From Galbibacter sp048266365 (lineage in GTDB: Bacteria; Bacteroidota; Bacteroidia; Flavobacteriales; Flavobacteriaceae), in contig NZ_JBLWZP010000003.1 in the NCBI RefSeq assembly GCF_048266365.1, forward strand, positions 356,182-420,181: a DNA stretch of 64,000 nucleotides. The letters are read 5' to 3'. A program made the position numbers and the translations under genes. The notes under the pieces were generated by a model. The model did not search any database, was not told the origin of the DNA, and saw only the letters and a list, made by a program, of their open reading frames with translations. Shown in pieces: positions 7,311 to 15,597 of this stretch; within the stretch, counting starts at the first letter, position 1; the number at the start of each line of letters is the position of its first letter.

Positions 7311-9508
7311 ATATGACGGATAGCTTTACTATTCAGAAGAAGGAGTTTAATTCTAATATTTATGATCAACTAGAGGCAAACCACTACGCCAAAGATTTGT
7401 GGCCCATTGTCTATATCATTTCAGACAATAAAATTAAAGAGGCATATGTCGGTGAGACAACCGATACATTTAAGCGGATGGAAGCCCATCTCAAAAACAA
7501 CACAAAGAGCAAGCTCACTACTATACATTTAATTGGTAGTCAGATATTTAACAAATCTGCTACCCTTGACATTGAATCTAATCTTATCAAATATATGTCG
7601 GGAGATGGTAAGTTTCAATTGATGAATGCTACTTTGGGCTTAGCCAATCACAATTACTATCAAAAGGATGAGGTCTATTGGGGGATCTTTAAATCAATTT
7701 GGGATGAACTGAGATCCAAGGGTGTTGCCAAACATTCTTTGGAATATATTAATAACTCAGATCTATTCAAATACTCTCCCTATAAAAGTCTAAGAAAAGA
7801 GCAGGTAGATGCATTAAAGGATATGCTACATGTTCTTCTTGAAGGCAATTATGAAACTGCAATTATGGAAGGTGGTGCAGGTACAGGAAAGACAATTTTA
7901 GCCATATTTCTATTTAAATTGCTTGTTACGGATATCGAAGATTTCAATTTTAGAGAATTCGGTGATAAGGAGTTTGAGTTTATTGAACTCGTAAATCGAG
8001 TTAAGGAAAAGTTCCCAAATCCCAAGATTGGTTTTGTAGTCCCTATGTCCTCATTTCGAGGTACACTAAAAAAGGTATTTAAAAATATTAAAGGTCTAAA
8101 GTCAGGTATGGTAATTGGTCCTGCCGCAGTTACACGTGAAAAATATGACATCATCGTTGTTGATGAGTCTCATCGATTGCGCAAGAGAAAAAGTATTGGT
8201 GCATATATTGGAGCATTTAATAATGCAGCTAAGCGTTTGGGACTTAATCCAGAAGAAACAGACGAACTTGAATGGATAACACTACAATCCAAAAAGGCCA
8301 TTCTCTTTTACGATAAACAACAGTCTATTAAACCATCTGACGTTAATCAAGAACATTTCGATGAATTAAAAAGGCAAAAATCCACAACAGTAAAACAACT
8401 CAAGTCACAGTTTAGAGTACTAGGCGGCAATGACTATGTAGAATTTATTGACAAGTTACTAAGTTGTGAACTAACAGAAACCGATAAAAAGTTCAATTCT
8501 AAAGTTTACGAATTTCTTCTATTTGACTCCGTAAAAGACCTGGTATCAGAAATTAAATCTCGAGATAATGAATCAGGACTAGCTCGAACAGTTGCAGGTT
8601 TTTCATGGGATTGGATTTCAAATAAAGATGGCAAGAAACATTTAAATGATATCAAGATAGGCGATGTCGAGTTGAAGTGGAATGGTGTAGCGGAAGACTG
8701 GATCAATTCCGAAAATGCAATTAACGAAGTAGGATGTATTCATACAACGCAAGGGTATGATTTAAACTATGCAGGTATCATTTTTGGAAATGAGATCTCT
8801 TACAATAAGGAGAAAAATGAGATTGTAATTATCAAGGAAAACTATAAAGATTCAACAGGTCGGCAGGCAGATACACTTGAACAGTTAAAAGAATACATCG
8901 TCAACATCTACAAAACAATGATGTTAAGAGGTATAAAAGGTACTTATCTCTATGCTTGCGATGCAAACTTGAGGGAATACTTATCTAGATTTATACCAAC
9001 GAAAATTACAGAAATATCTATTTCAAAGATTGAAATTCTGCCTGTAAACGAAGTCGAACCTTATGTAAATGCTATACCTGTTTATCATCATAATGTGGCT
9101 GCAGGAGCATTTGAAGAATCTCAGCAGATAGCACATATGGATTGGGTGAAGCCCCCTGAATCCCTTCAATTGTCAAAAGAGCATTTCGCCTGTAGAGTTG
9201 TAGGTGAATCTATGAATAAAATTATTCCCAATGGTTCATATGGCGTTTTTAAAAAATATTACGGTGGTGGTTCATGCAATGGACAAATCGTACTCGTTGA
9301 ACATACGGATTTACATCATAATAATTTTGGATCAAATTACACGATTAAGGAGTATCAAAGTCAGATATATCAAAATGAGCACGGCCAGAATCATGAAAGT
9401 ATTATCCTTAGACCGATTTCCACTGATGAAAACTATAAGGACATAATACTGACTGATGATGATTTCTCAAGCTATAGAGTTATTGGAATTTTTGAATGCT
9501 TACTTTAA
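7307..9508 (+). CDS. GIY-YIG / DUF2075 P-loop helicase-like / S24 LexA-like fusion protein
   Basis: 733 residues with three parts. (1) Residues about 33-95: GIY-YIG nuclease-like, with 'VYI' (35-37), 'YVG' (47-49), Arg57 and Glu90. (2) About 160-580: DUF2075 (COG3410-like) P-loop NTPase with Walker A 'GGAGTGKT' (189-196), Walker B 'VVDESHR' (285-290 region) and the late motif 'IHTTQGYDLNYAGIIFG'. (3) About 590-733: an S24/LexA-like domain with 'VAAG' (Ala599-Gly600), 'GESMN' (Ser635) and 'YTIKEY' (Lys681), positions that correspond to LexA's Ala-Gly cleavage site, nucleophile and general base. Predicted role: a DNA-acting nuclease/helicase whose activity may be released by self-cleavage after damage or phage attack. 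It is coupled to the MazG-like gene. The domain calls are strong; the overall function is inference. Confidence 0.85.
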   Translation: MNMTDSFTIQKKEFNSNIYDQLEANHYAKDLWPIVYIISDNKIKEAYVGETTDTFKRMEAHLKNNTKSKLTTIHLIGSQIFNKSATLDIESNLIKYMSGDGKFQLMNATLGLANHNYYQKDEVYWGIFKSIWDELRSKGVAKHSLEYINNSDLFKYSPYKSLRKEQVDALKDMLHVLLEGNYETAIMEGGAGTGKTILAIFLFKLLVTDIEDFNFREFGDKEFEFIELVNRVKEKFPNPKIGFVVPMSSFRGTLKKVFKNIKGLKSGMVIGPAAVTREKYDIIVVDESHRLRKRKSIGAYIGAFNNAAKRLGLNPEETDELEWITLQSKKAILFYDKQQSIKPSDVNQEHFDELKRQKSTTVKQLKSQFRVLGGNDYVEFIDKLLSCELTETDKKFNSKVYEFLLFDSVKDLVSEIKSRDNESGLARTVAGFSWDWISNKDGKKHLNDIKIGDVELKWNGVAEDWINSENAINEVGCIHTTQGYDLNYAGIIFGNEISYNKEKNEIVIIKENYKDSTGRQADTLEQLKEYIVNIYKTMMLRGIKGTYLYACDANLREYLSRFIPTKITEISISKIEILPVNEVEPYVNAIPVYHHNVAAGAFEESQQIAHMDWVKPPESLQLSKEHFACRVVGESMNKIIPNGSYGVFKKYYGGGSCNGQIVLVEHTDLHHNNFGSNYTIKEYQSQIYQNEHGQNHESIILRPISTDENYKDIILTDDDFSSYRVIGIFECLL

Positions 9509-9673
9509 CACAGAATATAAACTGTTAAAGGCATCAAAAATTGGGCGGAGAACCATTGGTAGAGGGTGTTTTTTCAACTCTGTCTGAGAATTTTTATATT
9601 AATCTGAAAACAGAATTTATAATGACACCCTCAATAAAATTGGGCACCAGAAGAGACCGCATGATAAAACAAA
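9509..9673. other. Short intergenic stretch with a long-range inverted repeat
   Basis: GAGGGTGT (9562-9569) and ACACCCTC (9625-9632) are perfectly complementary across 55 bases. No coding frame is convincing. It could be the trace of a small mobile element or the transcript end of the preceding gene. Confidence 0.3.
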
Positions 9674-9697
9674 GGCCATGTCAAAAATAACATGGCC
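9674..9697 (-). terminator. Rho-independent terminator of the mannan operon
   Basis: A perfect 8-bp stem GGCCATGT/ACATGGCC with an 8-base loop. Read on the minus strand it is followed by TTTGTTTT, and it lies 76 bases after the stop of the last operon gene at 9773. Confidence 0.7.
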
Positions 9698-9772
9698 CTT
9701 ATTCAAACTAACCAACCTAATTACTAACTACAGTAATATTTATATAGTGTAATACTCATTTTTGATTTCGAA

Positions 9773-11545
9773 CTATTTAATAAAAGCCTTAACCACTTTA
9801 ATTGGATTACCACCATCAACATTTTCAATAGAGTATGAAGTAACCGATGCAGGAATTACAAATGATTCAGCATAATAGAAAATATGAGATTTTCCGTCAA
9901 CAGTTATTTTCATTTTTTGCCCTTCCACAAGACCGAGAATATGCATTTTGTTATTTGTGGCAACTTCTACCCTGCTTTGAACGGTATACCGCTCGACATC
10001 ATAAAGGTGTTCTTTATGTGTCGGCAGGTGCTCCCATTCAAAATCTGTATTGGATTCAAGAACTTTAGGAACAGAAATCAACTCTTCTTTAACTTTTTCA
10101 CCTGATCGCGAAAAATCCAGGTTATCCATACCCCTATCAATATTCAGAGGCCTTGGATTCCCATCCAAATCCAAATTCAACCAGTCATACATTTTAAAGG
10201 TATAAATGTAGATTGTGGAACTAATCTCCAACACCAGATTGTTCGTTCCGGAACTATGAATAGTTCCCGGAGGAATCAAATACAAAGAATGTTTCTCTGC
10301 CTCTAAAACCTGCACATAATCCTCTACATTCAATTCTACCTTGTTTTGGGCACTATGTTCAAGAGCCGATCGAAAATCCTCCGGAGTAACCCCCTCTTGG
10401 AAACCTAAATAAACTTTAGCATCATCTTTTTTATCCATAAGATAATAGGTCTCTTCCTGAGTCAAGTTCTCCCCGAAATGTTCCTTTATATATTCTTTTT
10501 GCGGATGACACTGTATGGATAAATTCCCTCCGTCAAAAGTATCGAGATAATTAAATCGAAGAGGGAACTGATACTGATACTCTTTAAAATCCTCACCCAG
10601 GATTTCACTCCCCGAATGATACATCAAAAAGTCAAAAGAAAACTCCAGAAGCACATTGGAACTCTCAAAAATAACACCGTTTTCAGGTACAATTAATTCA
10701 AAAGACCAGGCATAATTAACCACATCTTTAGAAAGGCCTTTAATTTTCTTTTCAAGCCAGTGGCCGCCCCATACTCCAGACTCAAACCAAGGTCTAACGC
10801 GCACGGGAGTTTTAACAAACTCCTCCATTGCATTTCTCCACGTTTCTCCGGTAGTCCAGGTAATCTCAGCTTGTCGTTGCCCATCTATAAAAAAGTCAAT
10901 ATCATCCTTAATCTTTCTCTTATGCTTATTTAAAACAACCCAATCCACAAAGTAAAACCGCTTATACATTTGCTTAGCAGTAGAAGTCTTGGTAGCACCA
11001 AGATTCAAGATAGATCCCGCACGGGAACGATATTGAATCTCATTCTTACTCACATCAATAAATAAATTTTTGCCACCCACAGGAATCAAAGAAGCACCTA
11101 TACCGTAATAAATGGTGAGAGACGATTGAATATCTGCCTTAAAACTGTTAAGCTCATCCTGGTCAAAGAAGTCAATTAATTCCAGATTGGTCACCTTCCC
11201 GAAAATAGGATCCGTATCCCCAAGAAAAGGGCGAACCATCTCTTCGATTTCTTCTTCTGTTTTATAAGCTTCTTCCACCTTGATCCACTTCGCTTCTATA
11301 CCCAAGCCATTAAATGCATTGTCCAAATTCTCCTTTACAGTCTCAAAAATGACCCCCACATAGCCATCAACCTTTACTACGGATTCATTAGCAAGACGCT
11401 CTGCTAAACTCTTATAACCTACGGTTATTAAATCCGGGCCAAGGTCAAAGGCAGGATAAATATCATACCCGGCCTCTCGAACTTGCTTTTCCACAGGCAA
11501 TTCCAGTTGGCTCGTCTGGCGTACATTTACTTCTAATTCATTCAT
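9773..11545 (-). CDS. Class I mannose-6-phosphate isomerase-like cupin protein with N-terminal extension
   Basis: 590 residues. The C-terminal two thirds fit type I phosphomannose isomerases: 'RPWFESGVWGGHWL' near 245, the Zn-ligand region 'QCHPQKEYIKEHFGE' (His347), and 'IPPGTIHSSG' (His430). The enzyme interconverts mannose-6-P and fructose-6-P in the cytoplasm. The N-terminal 220 residues are not present in classical ManA (about 390 aa); similar long forms occur in Bacteroidota, and this part contains 'YGIGASLI' and 'FIDVSKNEIQYRSRAGS', whose role is not clear. It is the last gene of the mannan operon, 24 bases after GH76, where it would feed released mannose into glycolysis. Confidence 0.8.
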   Translation of the reverse strand: MNELEVNVRQTSQLELPVEKQVREAGYDIYPAFDLGPDLITVGYKSLAERLANESVVKVDGYVGVIFETVKENLDNAFNGLGIEAKWIKVEEAYKTEEEIEEMVRPFLGDTDPIFGKVTNLELIDFFDQDELNSFKADIQSSLTIYYGIGASLIPVGGKNLFIDVSKNEIQYRSRAGSILNLGATKTSTAKQMYKRFYFVDWVVLNKHKRKIKDDIDFFIDGQRQAEITWTTGETWRNAMEEFVKTPVRVRPWFESGVWGGHWLEKKIKGLSKDVVNYAWSFELIVPENGVIFESSNVLLEFSFDFLMYHSGSEILGEDFKEYQYQFPLRFNYLDTFDGGNLSIQCHPQKEYIKEHFGENLTQEETYYLMDKKDDAKVYLGFQEGVTPEDFRSALEHSAQNKVELNVEDYVQVLEAEKHSLYLIPPGTIHSSGTNNLVLEISSTIYIYTFKMYDWLNLDLDGNPRPLNIDRGMDNLDFSRSGEKVKEELISVPKVLESNTDFEWEHLPTHKEHLYDVERYTVQSRVEVATNNKMHILGLVEGQKMKITVDGKSHIFYYAESFVIPASVTSYSIENVDGGNPIKVVKAFIK

Positions 11546-11569
11546 AATATTTATTAATTTTTATTTATT

Positions 11570-12778
11570 TCATTCATTCTTATACAGTGCTATCCGCCCA
11601 TAAGCCTCTATTAAAGCCCCCTGATGTAACAACCAGTAATACCTTCCCTGGTTATTTCCGGACCAATCCTCATAAAACTGATCATCATCATTCTTAGCGT
11701 TTTCCCAAGCATAATCCATGTTATTTATAAACACATCAATGTATTCAGTGGATTTTGAATCATATTGTGCTAATTCTATGTACGCCGACAGTAACTCTAC
11801 ATTAAACCAAGGATCATTGGTCTGAAAAAACAGTTGTCCGTTTATCACCTTAGTAAATTTAGAAAATGATGCCCTGGCAGTGGTTACGGATTGATCCATA
11901 TAGATCTGATCATCGGTAATTTCATATAAATTAATTCCGGACATAATCATCATTGCCGCATTATAGGTCCATTTGGTGGTATTGATCTGCTCTGTTGCAA
12001 TATTGATGTCATTCCAGTATAAATCATCAGAGGGATCTCTTAGGGTATCATATACCCACTGATACACCCTTTTTGCAAAGGTCAAATACCGCTCTTCCTT
12101 AGTTAATTTATACAATTCAGTAGTGATATAAGCAGCATAAGCACTGGTGTTGGTTGCTTTTATACAATTAGCACCTCCGGTGCAGTCTGTAGATTGCGCC
12201 TCAAACCAATAAAGCCCCCCTCCCATTCTGGAATCTTCACCGGACATCACAAACTCCGTCACCGTCTTAGCGCGATCCAAATAAAAAGCCTCCTTGGTAA
12301 GCTTGTATGCTTGTAACAGTTCCATCACAACAATAGAACCGTCGTCGTAATAATGATCCGTACTTCCGCCGGAAACCGGATAAGCTTGATAACTCGGTAA
12401 AGTACTTCTGTTATCATAATAGGCTTCAAGCCCTGAGAATTCCTTTTCAAATATAGACCTGTCATAACCCAGCTCAAATAGGACATTCCCTGCCGTTAAC
12501 ATACCGACATAAGGCCATAGATAGCTATATTCCCTATCTCCACTCTGCTGCGGGAAATTCTCTTTATACAAATCTCCGTTTTTATAGAGCTTCTGTATCA
12601 TATCATAAGTAGCCTTGGCCTTCTCACTATAAGTCAGTGTATCTACTTGCTGTGGGTTTTCCTCCTCTTGCGGAGGGTCTATCATTTGATCTTCTATGGA
12701 GTTATTACTACCACAGCTTATAAAGCAGGATAGCACCATACACAGAAAGATTCGGTTTCTATTAAAAATTGTCATCAT
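11570..12778 (-). CDS. GH76 endo-alpha-1,6-mannanase lipoprotein
   Basis: 402 residues. The N-terminus is a lipoprotein signal ending 'FISC' (Cys22), so it is probably anchored in the outer membrane facing outward. The GH76 (alpha/alpha)6 fold is indicated by the catalytic Asp pair in 'HYYDDGSIVV' (Asp145-Asp146), 'GGGLYWFEAQ', and 'TKWTYNAAMMI'. Family members cut alpha-1,6-mannose backbones, as in yeast mannan or bacterial and algal alpha-mannans. Its place between the SusE-like gene and the isomerase gene (gaps of 8 and 24 bases) marks it as the surface enzyme that produces oligosaccharides for SusC/D import. Confidence 0.85.
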   Translation of the reverse strand: MMTIFNRNRIFLCMVLSCFISCGSNNSIEDQMIDPPQEEENPQQVDTLTYSEKAKATYDMIQKLYKNGDLYKENFPQQSGDREYSYLWPYVGMLTAGNVLFELGYDRSIFEKEFSGLEAYYDNRSTLPSYQAYPVSGGSTDHYYDDGSIVVMELLQAYKLTKEAFYLDRAKTVTEFVMSGEDSRMGGGLYWFEAQSTDCTGGANCIKATNTSAYAAYITTELYKLTKEERYLTFAKRVYQWVYDTLRDPSDDLYWNDINIATEQINTTKWTYNAAMMIMSGINLYEITDDQIYMDQSVTTARASFSKFTKVINGQLFFQTNDPWFNVELLSAYIELAQYDSKSTEYIDVFINNMDYAWENAKNDDDQFYEDWSGNNQGRYYWLLHQGALIEAYGRIALYKNE

Positions 12779-12786
12779 AGCTGATT

Positions 12787-14016
12787 TTAGTTGATTTGAA
12801 ATTCATGATAATAATGATCTGCCTTCGGGTCGAAAACGATCCGTACTGTAAAATCGACCTTGTTCAACTGATCCGGAAACTTCCAGGCTCCTTGCCAGAA
12901 AGTGGCATCAGTACCTAAGAAATAGGTATTGAAGTAATAATCAGGTTCTCCTCCGTTAGGCCTGCCGTTAAAAGCATCTAAACCTTGTACAAGAGAGCCG
13001 TCCATATTATCATTATGAAAGCTACCAATATAGGAGACTTGATCGTCCAGCATAAACTTGAAACGATAACGTTCTTCTTCCCAGCCTAACCATGAAGGCG
13101 CCTCCGGCGAACCGGGTGTCAAGAATTCAAAATAGCCGTCAGTGGCCTCAAAGGTGTGATTTCCAACATAAGTTAGATTGGCCTTCACCATTTCATTTGC
13201 CATGATATATAACTTAATATCAGATATTTCAGTAAAAGAAATTGTCGCTTTTGATAAATCCATCCGCACTCTGTACACCCCTTCTTCCATATCGAAACTT
13301 GAAGGCTCCTCTCCGCCTCTGATTTTACCTTCTTCATTGATATAGTAATAACTCATATCATCGGCATTTACATTATCCGAGTTTGCGATAAAGAATTCTC
13401 CGGGTGTAAGCTTGGTAATAGATTCAAATACCCCAGGTTGAATATCCTGGTTAGGCATTTCACTTGAAATCTCCTTAAAAGCAATGGCATTTTCAATAGA
13501 AGTCGCCTCTGTAGCACTTCCGTATATGTACATATACTCCGGAAAAATAGCCAGACCTTCAGGTCTTTTCAGTTTCACCGTAGAAAATGTATCAAATTGA
13601 TCGACCAAGTAACTGCTGGTTACTTCCACTGTCCAATTTATACTTCCTGTTTCCAGCTGCTGGATACCTGCCTGCGCAGCAATGACATTTAAACGAGCCG
13701 CACTAGCGGTGTAGGTAGAGGCTCCGCCTCCATTATCCGAAGCCGCAGCGAAAATAGGATCCTTAAAATCACCCCCCTGCTCATCAAAAAGAATACGGTA
13801 GGTTACCGCTCCCCCATCAGCCGTTTTTGCCTGTGACCAAGAAAAAGTTATCCGATCGTCACTTGAGGTATTTATAGTTACAACTTGGTCATTCTCCGGA
13901 GACTCAAGAGCTCCCATTTGTACAACTTGTGGATCTAATTTATAATCCTCTTCGTCACATGATGATACTATTGTGAGCACACAAAACATCATCAAAATTT
14001 TATATAGTGTTTTCAT
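12787..14016 (-). CDS. SusE/SusF-like surface glycan-binding lipoprotein
   Basis: 409 residues with a lipoprotein signal ending 'VSSC' (Cys20). The N-terminal third reads as an FN3-like SusE domain ('SPENDQVVTINTSSDDRITFSW...TYRILFD'), followed by two beta-rich repeats typical of SusE/F carbohydrate-binding modules, e.g. 'YMYIYGSATEATSIENAIAF' and 'KLYIMANEMVKANLTYVGNH'. These proteins sit on the cell surface and hold the polysaccharide for the SusC/D complex; they have no catalytic role. The ATG overlaps the susD stop by one base (TAATG), so the two are translated together. Confidence 0.82.
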   Translation of the reverse strand: MKTLYKILMMFCVLTIVSSCDEEDYKLDPQVVQMGALESPENDQVVTINTSSDDRITFSWSQAKTADGGAVTYRILFDEQGGDFKDPIFAAASDNGGGASTYTASAARLNVIAAQAGIQQLETGSINWTVEVTSSYLVDQFDTFSTVKLKRPEGLAIFPEYMYIYGSATEATSIENAIAFKEISSEMPNQDIQPGVFESITKLTPGEFFIANSDNVNADDMSYYYINEEGKIRGGEEPSSFDMEEGVYRVRMDLSKATISFTEISDIKLYIMANEMVKANLTYVGNHTFEATDGYFEFLTPGSPEAPSWLGWEEERYRFKFMLDDQVSYIGSFHNDNMDGSLVQGLDAFNGRPNGGEPDYYFNTYFLGTDATFWQGAWKFPDQLNKVDFTVRIVFDPKADHYYHEFQIN

Positions 14017-15587
14017 TACCAGTTAGGATTTTGCGTTAAATTCGAATTGATATCTCTTTCACTTTGCGGGATAGGCCACAAATAGTGTTTCTGTGGATCA
14101 AACGATCTGGAATCTACTCTCACATATCCATCATCTTCTGAGCCTTGATCAGTTTTCATCCCATGCGCCCAACCGGTTAAAACAGACTCCGCAAGCTCCC
14201 ATCTGCGTATATCGAAAAAGCGGTGACCCGCTTCAAAAGCTAACTCCACTCTTCTTTCATTTCTGACAATAGCCCTAAGTGTGGTTTGATCATTACCGGG
14301 AAACTCCAGTGCATGACCTTGTAAACCGGCCCGCTCGCGAAGTGCCCCGATAGTGGCATCCCAGTCCTGTTGATTAAAACTTCCCAACTCTATTTTAGCC
14401 TCGGCATAATTCAGTAGCACTTCGGCATATCGAATTAGAATAAGATTCAGCCCCGAATTTGTTTGATTTCGAGCCTGTGGATCAAAAAATTTATGTACAT
14501 AATAACCCGTTGGTGTGGAATTTGAAGAAAAATTTAACCCATCAGGATTAGCACCCGGAGAAGTATCGATAGTAATTTGACTCCCGTCAAATCCTGTCAT
14601 TGCGTAGTCATCATGAATAATAGTAGCACTTAACCTAGGATCCCTATTCTGATAAGGATTGTTCGGATCATAATTTGCTTCAGTGCTTTCAATACTGTAA
14701 CCATCAATAGTCAGATAGCTGTCTACTAGTTCCTGAAGCGGAGAAAAATTAGCATACCCTCCCAGACTTGGCGGAATTAATGAATATTGGTTGTTATGCT
14801 CTCTGTCCGTAGGAATATATTGCAGACTCAATAGAATTTCATCTGCCATTTCATTCTCAGTGGAAAAAAGCGACCCGTAATCCGGAAACAGCGTATACCG
14901 GCCAATCAAACCATCAGCTAAACTTGCAGCCTTTTCATACTCCTTATTGTACAAATGAATTCTTGACTTCAAAGCTATTGCGGCATCCTTTGTAATTCTA
15001 CCGTTTTGGTCAGCCGAATAGCTAGGCGGAAGGTCACTTATGGCAAGTTCCAATTCCTGATAGATAAAAGAAAGTATAATTGCCTTATCGGTTCGCTCCA
15101 GAGTTAGTGACTCCTCTATACTGATCTCATTAGTTATAAAAGGTACATCTCCATAAAGTTCAATTAAATAAAAATAGTGCAGTGCTCTTATAAACCTCCC
15201 CTGAGCTTTATAAGACCTTCTCTGTGATTCTTCAATTTCGGTCACCTTATCAATATTATTGAAAAAGATGTTTGTTCGTCTGATGGCTTCATACCTTGAA
15301 TTCCACATACCACCCACTACACCATTGGTAGGTCCGTAATTTCCGCTGGCTAAATTTCTGTAATCTTCCCTTCCCTTTGAATACGCATCATCAGAAAGTG
15401 CATTTAAAAACAAATAACTGTCAGCATTCATAAGATCCGCATACATGGAATTAAGAAAAATACGCGCATCCTCGTCGGTCTCCCAAAAAGTCAATTCACT
15501 TTCTGAATCAATGGGAGCTATATCTAAATCTGATGTACACCCGGTAAAAACCGAGAAAAACATGATAATCGCTATAATTTTTTTCAT
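14016..15587 (-). CDS. SusD/RagB-family glycan-binding lipoprotein
   Basis: 523 residues with a lipoprotein signal ending 'FTGC' (Cys17). The family signatures are present: 'FWETDEDARIFLNSMYADL', the TPR-like helix pair around 'AQGRFIRALHYFYLIELYGDVPF', 'KSRIHLYNKEYEKAASLA', and the C-terminal 'LIRYAEVLLNYAEAKIELG', 'ERRVELAFEAGHRFFDIRRW' and 'HYLWPIPQSERDIN'. SusD caps the SusC channel like a lid and binds the oligosaccharide. It lies 10 bases after susC and overlaps the SusE-like gene, all in one operon; mannan is the likely ligand, judged from the GH76 and GH92 neighbours. Confidence 0.93.
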   Translation of the reverse strand: MKKIIAIIMFFSVFTGCTSDLDIAPIDSESELTFWETDEDARIFLNSMYADLMNADSYLFLNALSDDAYSKGREDYRNLASGNYGPTNGVVGGMWNSRYEAIRRTNIFFNNIDKVTEIEESQRRSYKAQGRFIRALHYFYLIELYGDVPFITNEISIEESLTLERTDKAIILSFIYQELELAISDLPPSYSADQNGRITKDAAIALKSRIHLYNKEYEKAASLADGLIGRYTLFPDYGSLFSTENEMADEILLSLQYIPTDREHNNQYSLIPPSLGGYANFSPLQELVDSYLTIDGYSIESTEANYDPNNPYQNRDPRLSATIIHDDYAMTGFDGSQITIDTSPGANPDGLNFSSNSTPTGYYVHKFFDPQARNQTNSGLNLILIRYAEVLLNYAEAKIELGSFNQQDWDATIGALRERAGLQGHALEFPGNDQTTLRAIVRNERRVELAFEAGHRFFDIRRWELAESVLTGWAHGMKTDQGSEDDGYVRVDSRSFDPQKHYLWPIPQSERDINSNLTQNPNW

Positions 15588-15597
15588 TTTCTTTATT

